In this document: positions 1 to 7,854 of the stretch, in pieces
Layout of the letters: each line of letters begins with the position of its first letter
Position numbering within the stretch: position 1 is the first letter of the stretch
Assembly (NCBI GenBank): GCA_945874895.1
Contig: CAMCIC010000003.1
Span: 62,001-126,000 of the forward strand
Direction: 5' to 3'
DNA from: Akkermansia muciniphila
GTDB taxonomy: Bacteria; Verrucomicrobiota; Verrucomicrobiia; Verrucomicrobiales; Akkermansiaceae
DNA: 64,000 nt
Translations under genes and position numbers: made by a program
Notes under the pieces: model-generated
Databases searched by the model: none
Seen by the model: the letters and a program-made list of their open reading frames with translations, nothing else
Told to the model about the DNA's origin: nothing

Positions 1-1
1 T

Positions 2-667
2 GTGAATTCCAGCGAAGCGGAAAAAATGTTGCGAGATGACCCACCACGATACTACGGGTTGATACGTCGAGCTGTCTTCACATTTCAGGGGATTGCTTCG
101 TCTACCATTGATCGCAGCATGGGCTGGGATTTCATGGATCTCGGGCGCCATCTAGAGCGTGCCGATAAGACCACGAGATTTTTGGACATATCGACATTCT
201 TGCCAGTATCGAGCACGACATCGATGCATTGGAATGCGATTATTCGTTCCTGTGGAGCCATTGGAGCTTATCGCTCTCTTCATGCTGGCAACGTCGAGCC
301 GCGCAAAGTGATGGAATTGCTTGTGTTTTCTCGCACCTTTCCGCGTAGTGTGCGCTATTGCCTATCGCGGGTGGAGCATTGTCTGCACTCGATCTCCGGC
401 ACCTTAGCTGGCGATTTCAGCGACAATGCCGAGAGGATTACGGGGCAAATCATGGGGCGTTTGAATTACGGTGTCGTGGATGAGTTTCTCGCGGCTGGTT
501 TGCATGAAGCGCTGGATGATTTGCAAAAACAGTTCAACATGATTGGTGAGGCTGTGTTTGAAAGCTACGTTCTTATGCCTCACGTCATTGACACATCGTG
601 GCCAGCCACACAAGGGGCAGCAACGATGAGGGCATGGAAATACCAACAAGAACAAGAGCAGCAATGA
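2..667 (+). CDS. Alpha-E (DUF403) domain protein, 5' end outside window
   Basis: This is the C-terminal part (about 221 residues) of an alpha-E domain protein. The family is usually about 310 residues, and the frame is open at the window edge, so the N-terminus is missing. The helical segment with 'WDFMDLGRHLERADKT' (near residue 42) is typical of the family. Alpha-E proteins are normally encoded with a transglutaminase-like protein and a circularly permuted ATP-grasp protein, in clusters thought to modify or crosslink peptides. The next gene here is indeed a transglutaminase, and its best start overlaps this stop codon by 4 bases, which suggests one operon. The family is secure; the biochemical function is not established. 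Confidence 0.85.
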   Translation: MNSSEAEKMLRDDPPRYYGLIRRAVFTFQGIASSTIDRSMGWDFMDLGRHLERADKTTRFLDISTFLPVSSTTSMHWNAIIRSCGAIGAYRSLHAGNVEPRKVMELLVFSRTFPRSVRYCLSRVEHCLHSISGTLAGDFSDNAERITGQIMGRLNYGVVDEFLAAGLHEALDDLQKQFNMIGEAVFESYVLMPHVIDTSWPATQGAATMRAWKYQQEQEQQ

Positions 668-1593
668 GCCTGCCAGAGGAAATGAGTCAACAAGAGTCTT
701 GCCAATCGTATCAGGGTGCGTCATGCACGCGCTCTTCGATGATGGGTACAAAATTGCAAGTCACTCATGTTACCACTTTTGAGTATGCGTCGCCGGTGAT
801 CGACAGCGTGAATACGTTGCATCTCGAGCCTCGCACGTTTCCTTTTCAGCGCACGATTTCTTCGACAATCCGCATATTGCCCACAACTCGGGTGAGACGC
901 TTCAGCGATCTTTTTCAAAACATTACGCATCATTTTGAAATCCCGAAGCCTCACCAGAAGTTGGAGGTTCACAGTCGCTTGCGTGTGCACAATCTGCCCC
1001 TTGTGGTGCCAGATCGCAGCATGAATGCAACCAAAGATGACTTGGCCGATCCATCCACTCGAGAGCGCACCTGGTCTTACTTGCAAGACAGCCTGCTGGT
1101 GACACATCACGCGGAGATATGGCGTTTGGCGATTGATTTGACCGATGGCATCCAGACTCTTCACGGGCGGGCAATGGCTTTCATGAGTTGGATTCACCGG
1201 CATTTCCGTTACCAACCGGGAGCCACCATGGTGAACACGAGGCTTGAGCAGGCCTTTGCCATCCGCGCGGGGGTATGCCAGGACTTCACGCACATGATGA
1301 TCGCCCTCTGTCGTGCTGTTGCTTTACCAGCGCGCTACGCCTCAGGATACATCTACAATGGTCCGACAGACCTGTTGGTGGGGGCACAGGCATCCCATGC
1401 TTGGTGCGAGGTGTATCTTCCGTTTGTGGGTTGGATTGGCTATGATCCGACCAATGACAATCTGGCAGATGAGCGCTACGTGAAGGTGGCAGTGGGCCGA
1501 GATTACGATGATGTTGCACCTGTTAAGGGAGCGTATCGCGGCACCTCTCATTGTGTGATGACCGTGAGGGTAGCCGTGGAAAAAATTGATTGA
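664..1593 (+). CDS. Transglutaminase-like cysteine protease/ligase family protein
   Basis: The protein has a bacterial transglutaminase N-terminal domain followed by the papain-like transglutaminase core. The catalytic triad is visible: Cys in 'GVCQDFTHMM', His in 'ASHAWCEVYLP' and Asp in 'GYDPTND'. I chose the ATG at 664 because it overlaps the upstream stop as ATGA. However, conserved sequence ('TKLQVTHVTTFEY') begins only at about 745, so the ATG pair at 739/742 is a good alternative. It forms a gene pair with the alpha-E protein upstream, as in many bacteria. The substrate is unknown. The family is clear and the start uncertain. Confidence 0.85.
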   Translation: MSLPEEMSQQESCQSYQGASCTRSSMMGTKLQVTHVTTFEYASPVIDSVNTLHLEPRTFPFQRTISSTIRILPTTRVRRFSDLFQNITHHFEIPKPHQKLEVHSRLRVHNLPLVVPDRSMNATKDDLADPSTRERTWSYLQDSLLVTHHAEIWRLAIDLTDGIQTLHGRAMAFMSWIHRHFRYQPGATMVNTRLEQAFAIRAGVCQDFTHMMIALCRAVALPARYASGYIYNGPTDLLVGAQASHAWCEVYLPFVGWIGYDPTNDNLADERYVKVAVGRDYDDVAPVKGAYRGTSHCVMTVRVAVEKID

Positions 1594-1742
1594 TCTTGCA
1601 ATCGATCACATCCCCACGAGCACGATGACTCTTCTTTCTGAGGCGAGTCGGTTGTCTTTTTGGAAAAAAATCATCTATGTCCATTCTTTGCTTGCCAATC
1701 GAACCAACCTCTGGTTTTCTTCGCCTCCCGTTCATTTTTGAT

Positions 1743-1819
1743 CGGGCTGTAGCGCAGCCTGGTAGCGCACTTGCCTGGGGGGCAAGGGGTCGTGGGTTCG
1801 AATCCCGCCAGCCCGACCA
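1743..1819 (+). tRNA. tRNA-Pro (anticodon GGG)
   Basis: A full cloverleaf can be folded: acceptor CGGGCTG/CAGCCCG, D-arm GCGC...GCGC, anticodon stem CTTGC/GCAAG with loop CTGGGGG (anticodon GGG), variable loop GGGTC, T-arm GTGGG/CCCGC with TTCGAAT, discriminator A at 1816 and an encoded CCA at 1817-1819. The last 19 bases recur at 1996-2014 and 21135-21153, which marks this tRNA as a likely integration target. Confidence 0.95.
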
Positions 1820-1822
1820 CTC

Positions 1823-1856
1823 AAAAAAGTCATCCTCATCCGAGGATGGCTTTTTT
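1823..1856. terminator. Bidirectional rho-independent terminator after tRNA-Pro
   Basis: A-run, a 9-bp stem GTCATCCTC/GAGGATGGC (one G-T pair), a 4-base loop ATCC, then TTTTTT. It begins four bases after the tRNA CCA and can act on both strands. Confidence 0.85.
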
Positions 1857-1900
1857 GATTTCTCGGCAGGTCGAGTGAGAAAATGGAGAGCGAAGCGAGC

Positions 1901-2014
1901 CCGTTCGAACGCGACGTGCTTGGAAAGCACATCTGATAAGCTGAGCCTGCGGAGGAGCAGGCTGGACTTTGGCATAGCCGAAACAGAGTGCAGGCAATCC
2001 CGCCAGCCCGACCA
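1901..2014 (+). repeat. 114-bp direct repeat, copy A, ending in a tRNA-Pro 3' end
   Basis: This 114-bp segment recurs at 21040-21153 with 9 mismatches. It opens with the palindrome CGTTCGAACG, holds the hairpin AGCCTGC-GGAGGA-GCAGGCT, and ends in AATCCCGCCAGCCCGACCA, identical to the last 19 bases of the tRNA-Pro (1801-1819). Copy A also carries GTGCTTGGAAAGCAC, which resembles a tRNA-Ser(GGA) anticodon arm and is degraded in copy B. It could be an attachment-site duplication left by integration at the tRNA, or a member of a dispersed tRNA-derived repeat family. Confidence 0.8.
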
Positions 2015-2332
2015 CTTTAAAAATCCTTTGTTTTCGGATATCACCTGGTTAGGTGAGTCCTACACTGTGAGCTACTTTAGGTTTGTGTGTTTTGATCACT
2101 GATTGGAATCATCCGCAGCTCAACTCAGTGTTGTCAGCGCTGTCAGTAAAGTTCTTGGGTTTGGGAAATCAACAGCCCCGGCAATGCAATACACCAAAGC
2201 GTTCAAAAACCGCTTTCCTCGTGTATCAGCACTGAAGCGCATGTGGAGATAGGGGCAAAGATCAAACCAACTTTTGTGACACCACGAACCGGGCGCTGTT
2301 AGTTTTTCTCCATGCAATCGGATCGATCCTGA
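2015..2332. other. Intergenic stretch without a recognisable gene
   Basis: This is the leftmost part of the accessory region, directly after repeat copy A. Short open frames exist on both strands, but none resembles a known protein or has a convincing start. No integrase or transposase remnant was recognised here. Confidence 0.5.
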
Positions 2333-2826
2333 CATGGACGAAATCGTCTGGAACAACTAGCTCTGCAGGCAACAGATTACGCCAAGCACATGATGCGCTC
2401 CACAGGCTCTGTGCAGCCCACCGTGATTGCCGATTCCTACGAAGGATACATCTTCTGCATGCCCACCTCCCTGACCGACGTAGCTGCCAAGGATCGCTTC
2501 GCAGAGGTAGCCCGGCTGATGGCCATCGCCTACAATGACAGTGCGATCGTGATGATTGTCGAAGCTTGGGCAAGGATGCCAGTTAGGAACGGCCACCTCG
2601 ACACCAACACCCCGCCGGCCCAAGCACCTGACCGCAAGGAAATCGTCGTGCTCATGCTCGAAGACCGCACCAACAGTGCCACAAGATGGTCTACCGTGTA
2701 AGCCGCAAGAGGAAAAATACAGAAGAAGGATATGCAATGAAAAGAACTAGGACGCCAAGTTTCGGTTCCCACTTGCCGGATCAGTGGCGGTCTGCTTCAG
2801 TATTGACTACCGAATTTTATGCGTAA
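2333..2826 (+). pseudogene. Frameshifted remnant of an unknown protein
   Basis: The segment reads as a plausible soluble protein over three frames. It starts at an ATG at 2334 ('MDEIV', closed by a stop in its own frame at 2358). It continues in the next frame at about 2345 ('LEQLALQATDYAKHMMRSTG') to a stop at 2701. A second shift near 2680 would continue as 'HKMVYRVSRKRKNTEEGYAM' to a stop at 2826. The longest intact piece is 2390-2701 (103 aa), with an acidic, well-composed C-terminal half ('APDRKEIVVLMLEDRTN'). I do not recognise the family. Two shifts suggest decay, although a shorter functional protein from 2390 cannot be excluded. Confidence 0.4.
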
Positions 2827-2876
2827 GCCAACTGCTTAGGGCGCATCGGCTACCAATGATTGCACGAAACTAAGTC

Positions 2877-3878
2877 ATGCCAAGTTCCGACCACGAAACC
2901 ACCCTAGCCCGTCAGTGGGAGCTTTTGCGCAACCATCTGCCTTCTCGTCCGCCCGGAAGAACCTCCAAGGATCTGCGTGATAGGCTGGAGGCTGCAGGAC
3001 ACAATGTGCAAAAGCGGACGGTCGAGCGCGACATGGTGGAGCTGTCGCGGATCTTTCCGATTGTCCGCAATGAGAACGGTACCCCCTATGGCTGGCACTG
3101 GCAGGAGAATGCCCGCTTCGACGTACTAGGAATGGATCTCTCGGAAGCTGTGTCACTCGGTCTGATGGAGGATGTATTGCGGCAGATCATGCCTCCCGCA
3201 TTCATTTCCGCACTGGAGGGCAAGTTTTCACTGGCTCGGGAGAAACTAGCAGCCCTGCCAAAAATACCCCATGCACGCTGGAAGGATCTCGTCCGATACG
3301 TGCCTCCCGGCATTCCCTTTATTCCACCAACAATTGCTCCGGGCGTGCTGCCATTCATCCAGGAAGCGCTTCTCCAGCAGCGGCAGTTGCTGGTAATTTA
3401 CAAAAAAACCGGCACTCACGAAGCAAAGGAATACACCTTGCATCCACTCTCGCTAATTCAGCAGGGCGCGCGCTCCTACCTGGTTGCGAGCGCTTTCGAC
3501 TACGACACGCCGCTCCTTTACGCTGTCCACCGCATGGCCTCCGCCACGATTCTTGAAGATGTGGTCAAACGACCCAAGGGCTACTCGCTCGATACCTTTA
3601 TCGATAGCGGTGCCGCGCAGTTCGGCAGCGGCGAAACCCTCACACTCAAAGCCCGGGTTTCTGATGAACTCGCCCTTCTGCTGCGGGAAACACCGCTTTC
3701 CAAAGATCAAAAAATTACCACCCGATCAGGCGTCCACTCACTCACTGCCAACGTTCCCAACTCCTGGCAGCTCCATTTTTGGATACGCTCGCAGGGTGCG
3801 GCCATCACCGTCATGAAGCCGGTCGCATTGCGAAACCACATCATTACCAGTTTGAAGGAAGCGCTTGGAAACTACTAG
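2877..3878 (+). CDS. WYL-domain transcriptional regulator
   Basis: A 333-residue protein of the WYL (YafY-like) regulator architecture. An N-terminal helix-turn-helix covers about residues 10-75 ('RTSKDLRDRLEAAGHNVQKR', 'TVERDMVELSRIFPI'). A WYL ligand-sensing domain follows in the middle ('YTLHPLSLIQQGARSYLVAS', about 185-205), then a C-terminal WCX-like extension. WYL regulators commonly sit beside defence genes and may sense nucleic acid or nucleotide ligands. Here the gene is the first of a forward set that continues with a DUF2779 nuclease and a DnaB-like ATPase after a 124-bp gap. It is the obvious regulator of that set, which is inference from position. Confidence 0.88.
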   Translation: MPSSDHETTLARQWELLRNHLPSRPPGRTSKDLRDRLEAAGHNVQKRTVERDMVELSRIFPIVRNENGTPYGWHWQENARFDVLGMDLSEAVSLGLMEDVLRQIMPPAFISALEGKFSLAREKLAALPKIPHARWKDLVRYVPPGIPFIPPTIAPGVLPFIQEALLQQRQLLVIYKKTGTHEAKEYTLHPLSLIQQGARSYLVASAFDYDTPLLYAVHRMASATILEDVVKRPKGYSLDTFIDSGAAQFGSGETLTLKARVSDELALLLRETPLSKDQKITTRSGVHSLTANVPNSWQLHFWIRSQGAAITVMKPVALRNHIITSLKEALGNY

Positions 3879-4002
3879 TCGTAGTAGCGCTTCTAAAAAT
3901 TTCATCCAACCGCGACGCATTCTGTCGCGATGTGAGATTACATTGCGTGTATAAAGCACGTGCACACACATCCTTTACATCGATACAACCAGCTCTATTC
4001 CT

Positions 4003-5520
4003 ATGCCTAATCTCACCAAATCCCAAATCATGGCCTACCGCCAGTGCCCCAAACGCCTGTGGCTGGAAATCCACAAACCCGAGCTTCGCGATGACTCAGG
4101 ATCACAAATGGCATTTGCCGCAGGCAACCAAGTCGGCGCTGTGGCACGTAGCTACTTCGATCCCAAGCAGAAAGGATCCTTCATCGACATCCACGCACTC
4201 GGCCACTCTGAGGCGATCCGATACAGCGCGGAGCTTTTGGCCAAGGCCGATGGCCCGGTTTTCGAAGCCGGCCTCTTCGCCGCCGGAGCATTAGCTTATG
4301 CCGATGTCATGCTGCCCAACCGTAGGAACGGTAAGGCGCATTGGCGAATGATCGAAGTGAAATCCTCCACCAAGGTCCACGATCATTACCGCGACGACCT
4401 CGCCATCCAGGCTTTCATTGCTAGCGAGGCAGGCATTTCACTCACCGAAACCAGCATCGCTTACATCGACAACAGCTTCACCTATCCCGGGAACGGTTAC
4501 TACGGCGAAATGGAACAAGGTGGTCTTTTTCAATTGTTAGATCTCACAGAAGAAACCAGCGAGCGTTTTGAGGAAGTCCGAGAATGGGTCGCCCTAGCCC
4601 ATGAAATCGCCAACCAACCCGTCGAACCGGAAGTCGCAACAGGAAACCATTGCACAAAACCCTATGATTGCTCGTTCTGCGCTTACTGCAATCGTGACAA
4701 AACAGTTCCAGATTTCCCCCTCAGTTCTTTACCCAGACTCCATCAAAAACGCCGAGCTAAAATCGAGCAGTCGGGCATTGATGATCTCCGTGATGTTCCG
4801 GACGATATGCTCAACGTTTTACAACAACGCGTCAAAGACTGTAGCGTAAGCGGTGAACCATACTACAACGCCGAAGGCGCTGCTGCTGCCCTGCGCGATC
4901 ACACCTACCCGGCCTACTTCCTAGACTTCGAGACGATCAGCTTTGCGGTTCCCATCTGGGAAATGACTCAACCCTACTTGCAAATTCCATTCCAATACAG
5001 TGTTCACACCGTTCATTCCGACGGAGAAATCCAACACACAGGATTTCTCAACATCAACGGCAGCGATCCCTCGCTCGCCTGCGCTCTGCAACTCATCAAA
5101 GACTGCGGCTTTCAAGGTCCTATCTTTGCCTACAACGCAGGGTTCGAATCCGGCGTCATTCGGAAACTTGCCGAGCGCTTCCCGGATCTGGCTCCGAAAC
5201 TCGCCGGCATCCTCGAACGTATCGTCGATCTCCTTCCTGTGGTTCGAAACCACTACTACCACCCCAACCAGCACGGAAGCTGGAGCATCAAGGCCGTCCT
5301 ACCCGCCATCTGTCCAGAGCTTTCCTACGATTCTCTCGACGGAGTCAACAACGGCGGTATGGCCCAGGAAGCTTTCCTTGAAGCCATCAATCCCGCCACT
5401 CACGCCGAGCGCAAACAACAAATCCGACAACAGCTCACCGCCTACTGCAAACGCGACACCTTTGCCATGGTTCGTCTCTGGCAAGTTTTCAAAGGAATCC
5501 CCGCAACCCAAGACCTGTAA
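4003..5520 (+). CDS. DUF2779 protein: Cas4-like nuclease plus RNase H-fold exonuclease
   Basis: 505 residues with two nuclease-like halves. The N-terminal half resembles Cas4/RecB nucleases: 'CPKRLW' with Cys15, candidate PD-(D/E)XK residues Asp101, Glu118 and Lys120 ('MIEVKSS'), and a cysteine cluster at 217, 223, 226 and 229, which with Cys15 could hold an Fe-S cluster. The C-terminal DUF2779 half has DEDD-type exonuclease signatures: 'FLDFET' (Asp308, Glu310), 'AYNAGFE' (about 376-382) and 'YCKRD' (Asp485). The stop is five bases before the next gene, suggesting translational coupling with the ATPase. The order WYL-nuclease-ATPase suggests a nucleic-acid-targeting defence role, which is inference. 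The domain assignment is good; activity is untested. Confidence 0.85.
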   Translation: MPNLTKSQIMAYRQCPKRLWLEIHKPELRDDSGSQMAFAAGNQVGAVARSYFDPKQKGSFIDIHALGHSEAIRYSAELLAKADGPVFEAGLFAAGALAYADVMLPNRRNGKAHWRMIEVKSSTKVHDHYRDDLAIQAFIASEAGISLTETSIAYIDNSFTYPGNGYYGEMEQGGLFQLLDLTEETSERFEEVREWVALAHEIANQPVEPEVATGNHCTKPYDCSFCAYCNRDKTVPDFPLSSLPRLHQKRRAKIEQSGIDDLRDVPDDMLNVLQQRVKDCSVSGEPYYNAEGAAAALRDHTYPAYFLDFETISFAVPIWEMTQPYLQIPFQYSVHTVHSDGEIQHTGFLNINGSDPSLACALQLIKDCGFQGPIFAYNAGFESGVIRKLAERFPDLAPKLAGILERIVDLLPVVRNHYYHPNQHGSWSIKAVLPAICPELSYDSLDGVNNGGMAQEAFLEAINPATHAERKQQIRQQLTAYCKRDTFAMVRLWQVFKGIPATQDL

Positions 5521-5525
5521 TCATC

Positions 5526-6461
5526 ATGAGCCAACCTAAGAATGAGAGATTTCAAAACTCCGACCTTAAAATCGCTGTCGAGAGTGTGTTGCACGATTAC
5601 CAAGCCGCAATGATCGATGTCCCTCTGCCATCCCCCTTGTCGACGGGCTTCGCCGATCTTGATCAAAAACTTGACGGATTACGAGCCGGTCTCCATGTGC
5701 TTGCCGGGAGATCACAGATGGGGAAAACCACTTTGATGCTGAATATGGTGGATCACATCTGCTTTGAACAAAAAGTGCCGTCCCTCATCTTTTCGATGGA
5801 GTTGAAAGTCACCGAAATCGTGCGGCGCATGCTGTTTTCAAGATCCCATCTCGATCCTTTCTATCGTGACAGCAAAGCTCATCTCGTCAGCAAGTCTGAT
5901 CTTTCGAGATTGGCTGAAGAGGTAAAGAAGATTGCATCTTCACGATTGTTCATCGAGGAAAACATGAGCTTCGGGATTGATGATTTGGTTAACACCGCAA
6001 AACATCATCAGAGAGAAAACCACATCGGTTTTATTGCGATTGATAGCTTGCAGCTCCTTCGCTCGCCATCCTGTGGATGCCAATCCGGTCCCAAAGCCGA
6101 AATCCTTGATGTGGTCTCCAAGCTCAAACACCTTGCCTTGGAATTGAACCTACCCATCTTACTCATCGTGAACATCCCTCGTAAGTCTTCTCCATGGAGG
6201 AAAGAGCATGTGAAAGGAATGCCGCTTGCCCATCACATAAAATACCATGATACCATCGATGGCTACTTCGACACTATCACCAGCATCTACCAACCCAAGT
6301 ATTATACCGAAGACGAAGGCCAATTTCGCGCCATGCAATCCCTCGCAAAGATCAGCATCTGCAAATCACCACGCATTTCATTCCATCAAACCGATTTCCA
6401 TTTTGATAAAAAAATCATGCGTTTCTTTGAGATGGATGAATCGGAGAGATATTCCAGTTGA
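5526..6461 (+). CDS. Stand-alone DnaB-like RecA-fold ATPase
   Basis: 311 residues matching the C-terminal ATPase domain of the replicative helicase DnaB, without DnaB's N-terminal primase-binding domain. Visible are Walker A 'AGRSQMGKTT' (Lys67), a DnaB-type catalytic glutamate in 'FSMEL' (Glu92), and Walker B 'IGFIAIDSLQLL' (Asp173). The strand that in DnaB ends in a conserved Gln reads 'ILLIVNIPRK' here. It is separated from the DUF2779 nuclease gene by 5 bp, so the two are probably co-translated and may form a complex. It could be a helicase or translocase serving the nuclease, or an NTPase sensor. The ATPase fold is well supported; the role is unknown. Confidence 0.82.
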   Translation: MSQPKNERFQNSDLKIAVESVLHDYQAAMIDVPLPSPLSTGFADLDQKLDGLRAGLHVLAGRSQMGKTTLMLNMVDHICFEQKVPSLIFSMELKVTEIVRRMLFSRSHLDPFYRDSKAHLVSKSDLSRLAEEVKKIASSRLFIEENMSFGIDDLVNTAKHHQRENHIGFIAIDSLQLLRSPSCGCQSGPKAEILDVVSKLKHLALELNLPILLIVNIPRKSSPWRKEHVKGMPLAHHIKYHDTIDGYFDTITSIYQPKYYTEDEGQFRAMQSLAKISICKSPRISFHQTDFHFDKKIMRFFEMDESERYSS

Positions 6462-6629
6462 ATAGACTTTATCAAATTACCACCCCTTGCGATGAACGGA
6501 AAATCTGGAATGCAAAGCGGCTTTGAATGACATCCTTCCATCCTAAAAAATGTGAAACCGCACACATCCAAAAACGTCAATTTTCTAACAAATTTCGTCT
6601 CCAATCAATAACACAAACCAAACAAAAAT

Positions 6630-6932
6630 ATGCCAATATCAGATGTAAGCGAACAGGGAAGCTGGATTGTTGTCTACGATGACAACAATAAAGAGATCAA
6701 GCGAATGGGATCATCCAACAAAGAAGTTGTCGGCGTCACTAGCGACTTCTTCGTTGTTCTGGATGGGAACTGGATTGTCACCTATGACGAAAAGTGCAAA
6801 GAGATTAATCGAATGGGGTCTTCGAACAAATCCGTCAAAGGAGCCTCGGGGCGCACCTTTACGGTCATACAAGGAAGTTGGATCGTCACCTATGATCAAA
6901 ACTGCAAAGAGAAGAGCCGCAGAGGGTCTTAG
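6630..6932 (+). CDS. Small protein built of three 36-residue repeats
   Basis: 100 residues made almost entirely of a repeat of about 36 aa. Units start near residues 10, 46 and 82, each with 'G(S/N)WIV(V/T)YD...KE', the first two continuing into 'RMGSSNK'. The third is cut short at 'KSRRGS'. The pattern of short hydrophobic strands alternating with charged turns suggests stacked beta-strands. I do not recognise the family. It lies 168 bp after the DnaB-like ATPase on the same strand and may have its own promoter. The start has no Shine-Dalgarno but an A-rich leader, as seen for several genes here. It has no signal peptide and so is probably cytoplasmic. Confidence 0.65.
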   Translation: MPISDVSEQGSWIVVYDDNNKEIKRMGSSNKEVVGVTSDFFVVLDGNWIVTYDEKCKEINRMGSSNKSVKGASGRTFTVIQGSWIVTYDQNCKEKSRRGS

Positions 6933-6957
6933 TATTGCAAAGATTCATCTAGCTTTA

Positions 6958-6987
6958 GGGGGCAGAGCATGAACATGGCCTGCCCCC
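6958..6987. terminator. GC-rich hairpin between convergent operons
   Basis: GGGGGCAG / CTGCCCCC perfect 8-bp stem with a 14-base loop. There is no T-run on either side, so it may be a weak or factor-dependent terminator. It sits between the forward WYL module and the 3' end of the reverse restriction operon. Confidence 0.5.
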
Positions 6988-7140
6988 GTGCTCTCAAGCT
7001 CAGCGATCGTGTAGCAATGTTACGGAGCAACTCAACACTGTATCAGGAGGCGTAATTCTACGACGGGGGTCGCGAATTGTTGTTTCAGGGGCAATTTCCC
7101 CGGGGTCTTGAATCGCTTGGCATGGGGAGTGGAGCGGGGG

Positions 7141-7854
7141 TTACTTCCACGCCTCCGCCGTCAACGGCAGTTCGTTGAGTTCCGCCCTAGCTTCTCGCCA
7201 AGTTGGATAGTGCTTGTCGAGGATGGCGACAAAACGTTCGCTGTGGGTGGGCTCTAGCAGGTGCGCCATTTCATGGACGATCACGTATTCCAATAGATCT
7301 TTGGGCTTCTTCACCAGCTCGGTGTTGAGGCGAATGTGACCGGCGCGGTGGTTACAGCTTCCCCATTTGGTTTTCATTCGTTGCAGGAAATAACCCGTGA
7401 CTCGTACTTTCAGCTTAGGCTCCCATTTTTTGATCATTGCGGGCACGAGTTCGTGGAGCAGTGATTTGTGCCACTCGTGGATGACTTCGGCACGTTTTTT
7501 CGCGTCGGCATCCGGCCGAACCGTAAGGGTGATTCGCTTATGGTCGAGTGAAATGCAGGGCTTCGCATCGCGGTGGGCGATTGTCAGAAGATAACGCCGT
7601 CCCCAGACGCAATGGCTCTCGCGTTCGATGTATTGACGAGGCGATTCACGGGCCTGATTTCTAAGTCTTTCCTGCTGCTGTCGGATCCAGCCCAGTTTGG
7701 TAATGGCATAGGCGCGGGCAACGTCCAATCGAGTCGCTTTAGGCGCTACCAGCGTCACGTGGCCGTCAGGAGGATGAACGGAGAGGTGCACATTCTTGAT
7801 GTCCTTCTTGGTCACCAGAATGGTAATTTCGCCGAGCTGAATGGTATCAGTCAT
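7141..7854 (-). CDS. YgjP-like (DUF45) zinc metallopeptidase
   Basis: 237 residues of the YgjP/DUF45 family, related to SprT and M48 peptidases. The zinc motif 'VIVHEMAHLLEPTHSERF' and the preceding family motif 'MKTKWGSCNHRAGHIRLNTE' are both present. Such genes are often the last gene of type I restriction operons, next to hsdR. Here the start codon overlaps the hsdR stop by one base (TGATG), so it is co-translated with hsdR. Its job there is not known; processing or turnover of the restriction complex has been suggested for similar arrangements, but that is speculation. It ends the reverse operon. Confidence 0.88.
   Translation of the reverse strand: MTDTIQLGEITILVTKKDIKNVHLSVHPPDGHVTLVAPKATRLDVARAYAITKLGWIRQQQERLRNQARESPRQYIERESHCVWGRRYLLTIAHRDAKPCISLDHKRITLTVRPDADAKKRAEVIHEWHKSLLHELVPAMIKKWEPKLKVRVTGYFLQRMKTKWGSCNHRAGHIRLNTELVKKPKDLLEYVIVHEMAHLLEPTHSERFVAILDKHYPTWREARAELNELPLTAEAWK

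Noticed and set aside
1523-2102. Open frames across tRNA-Pro and the repeat ('GWRDSNPRPL'-type peptides)
   Set aside because: These are the familiar false translations of tRNA genes and attached repeats; the tRNA and terminator explain the sequence.
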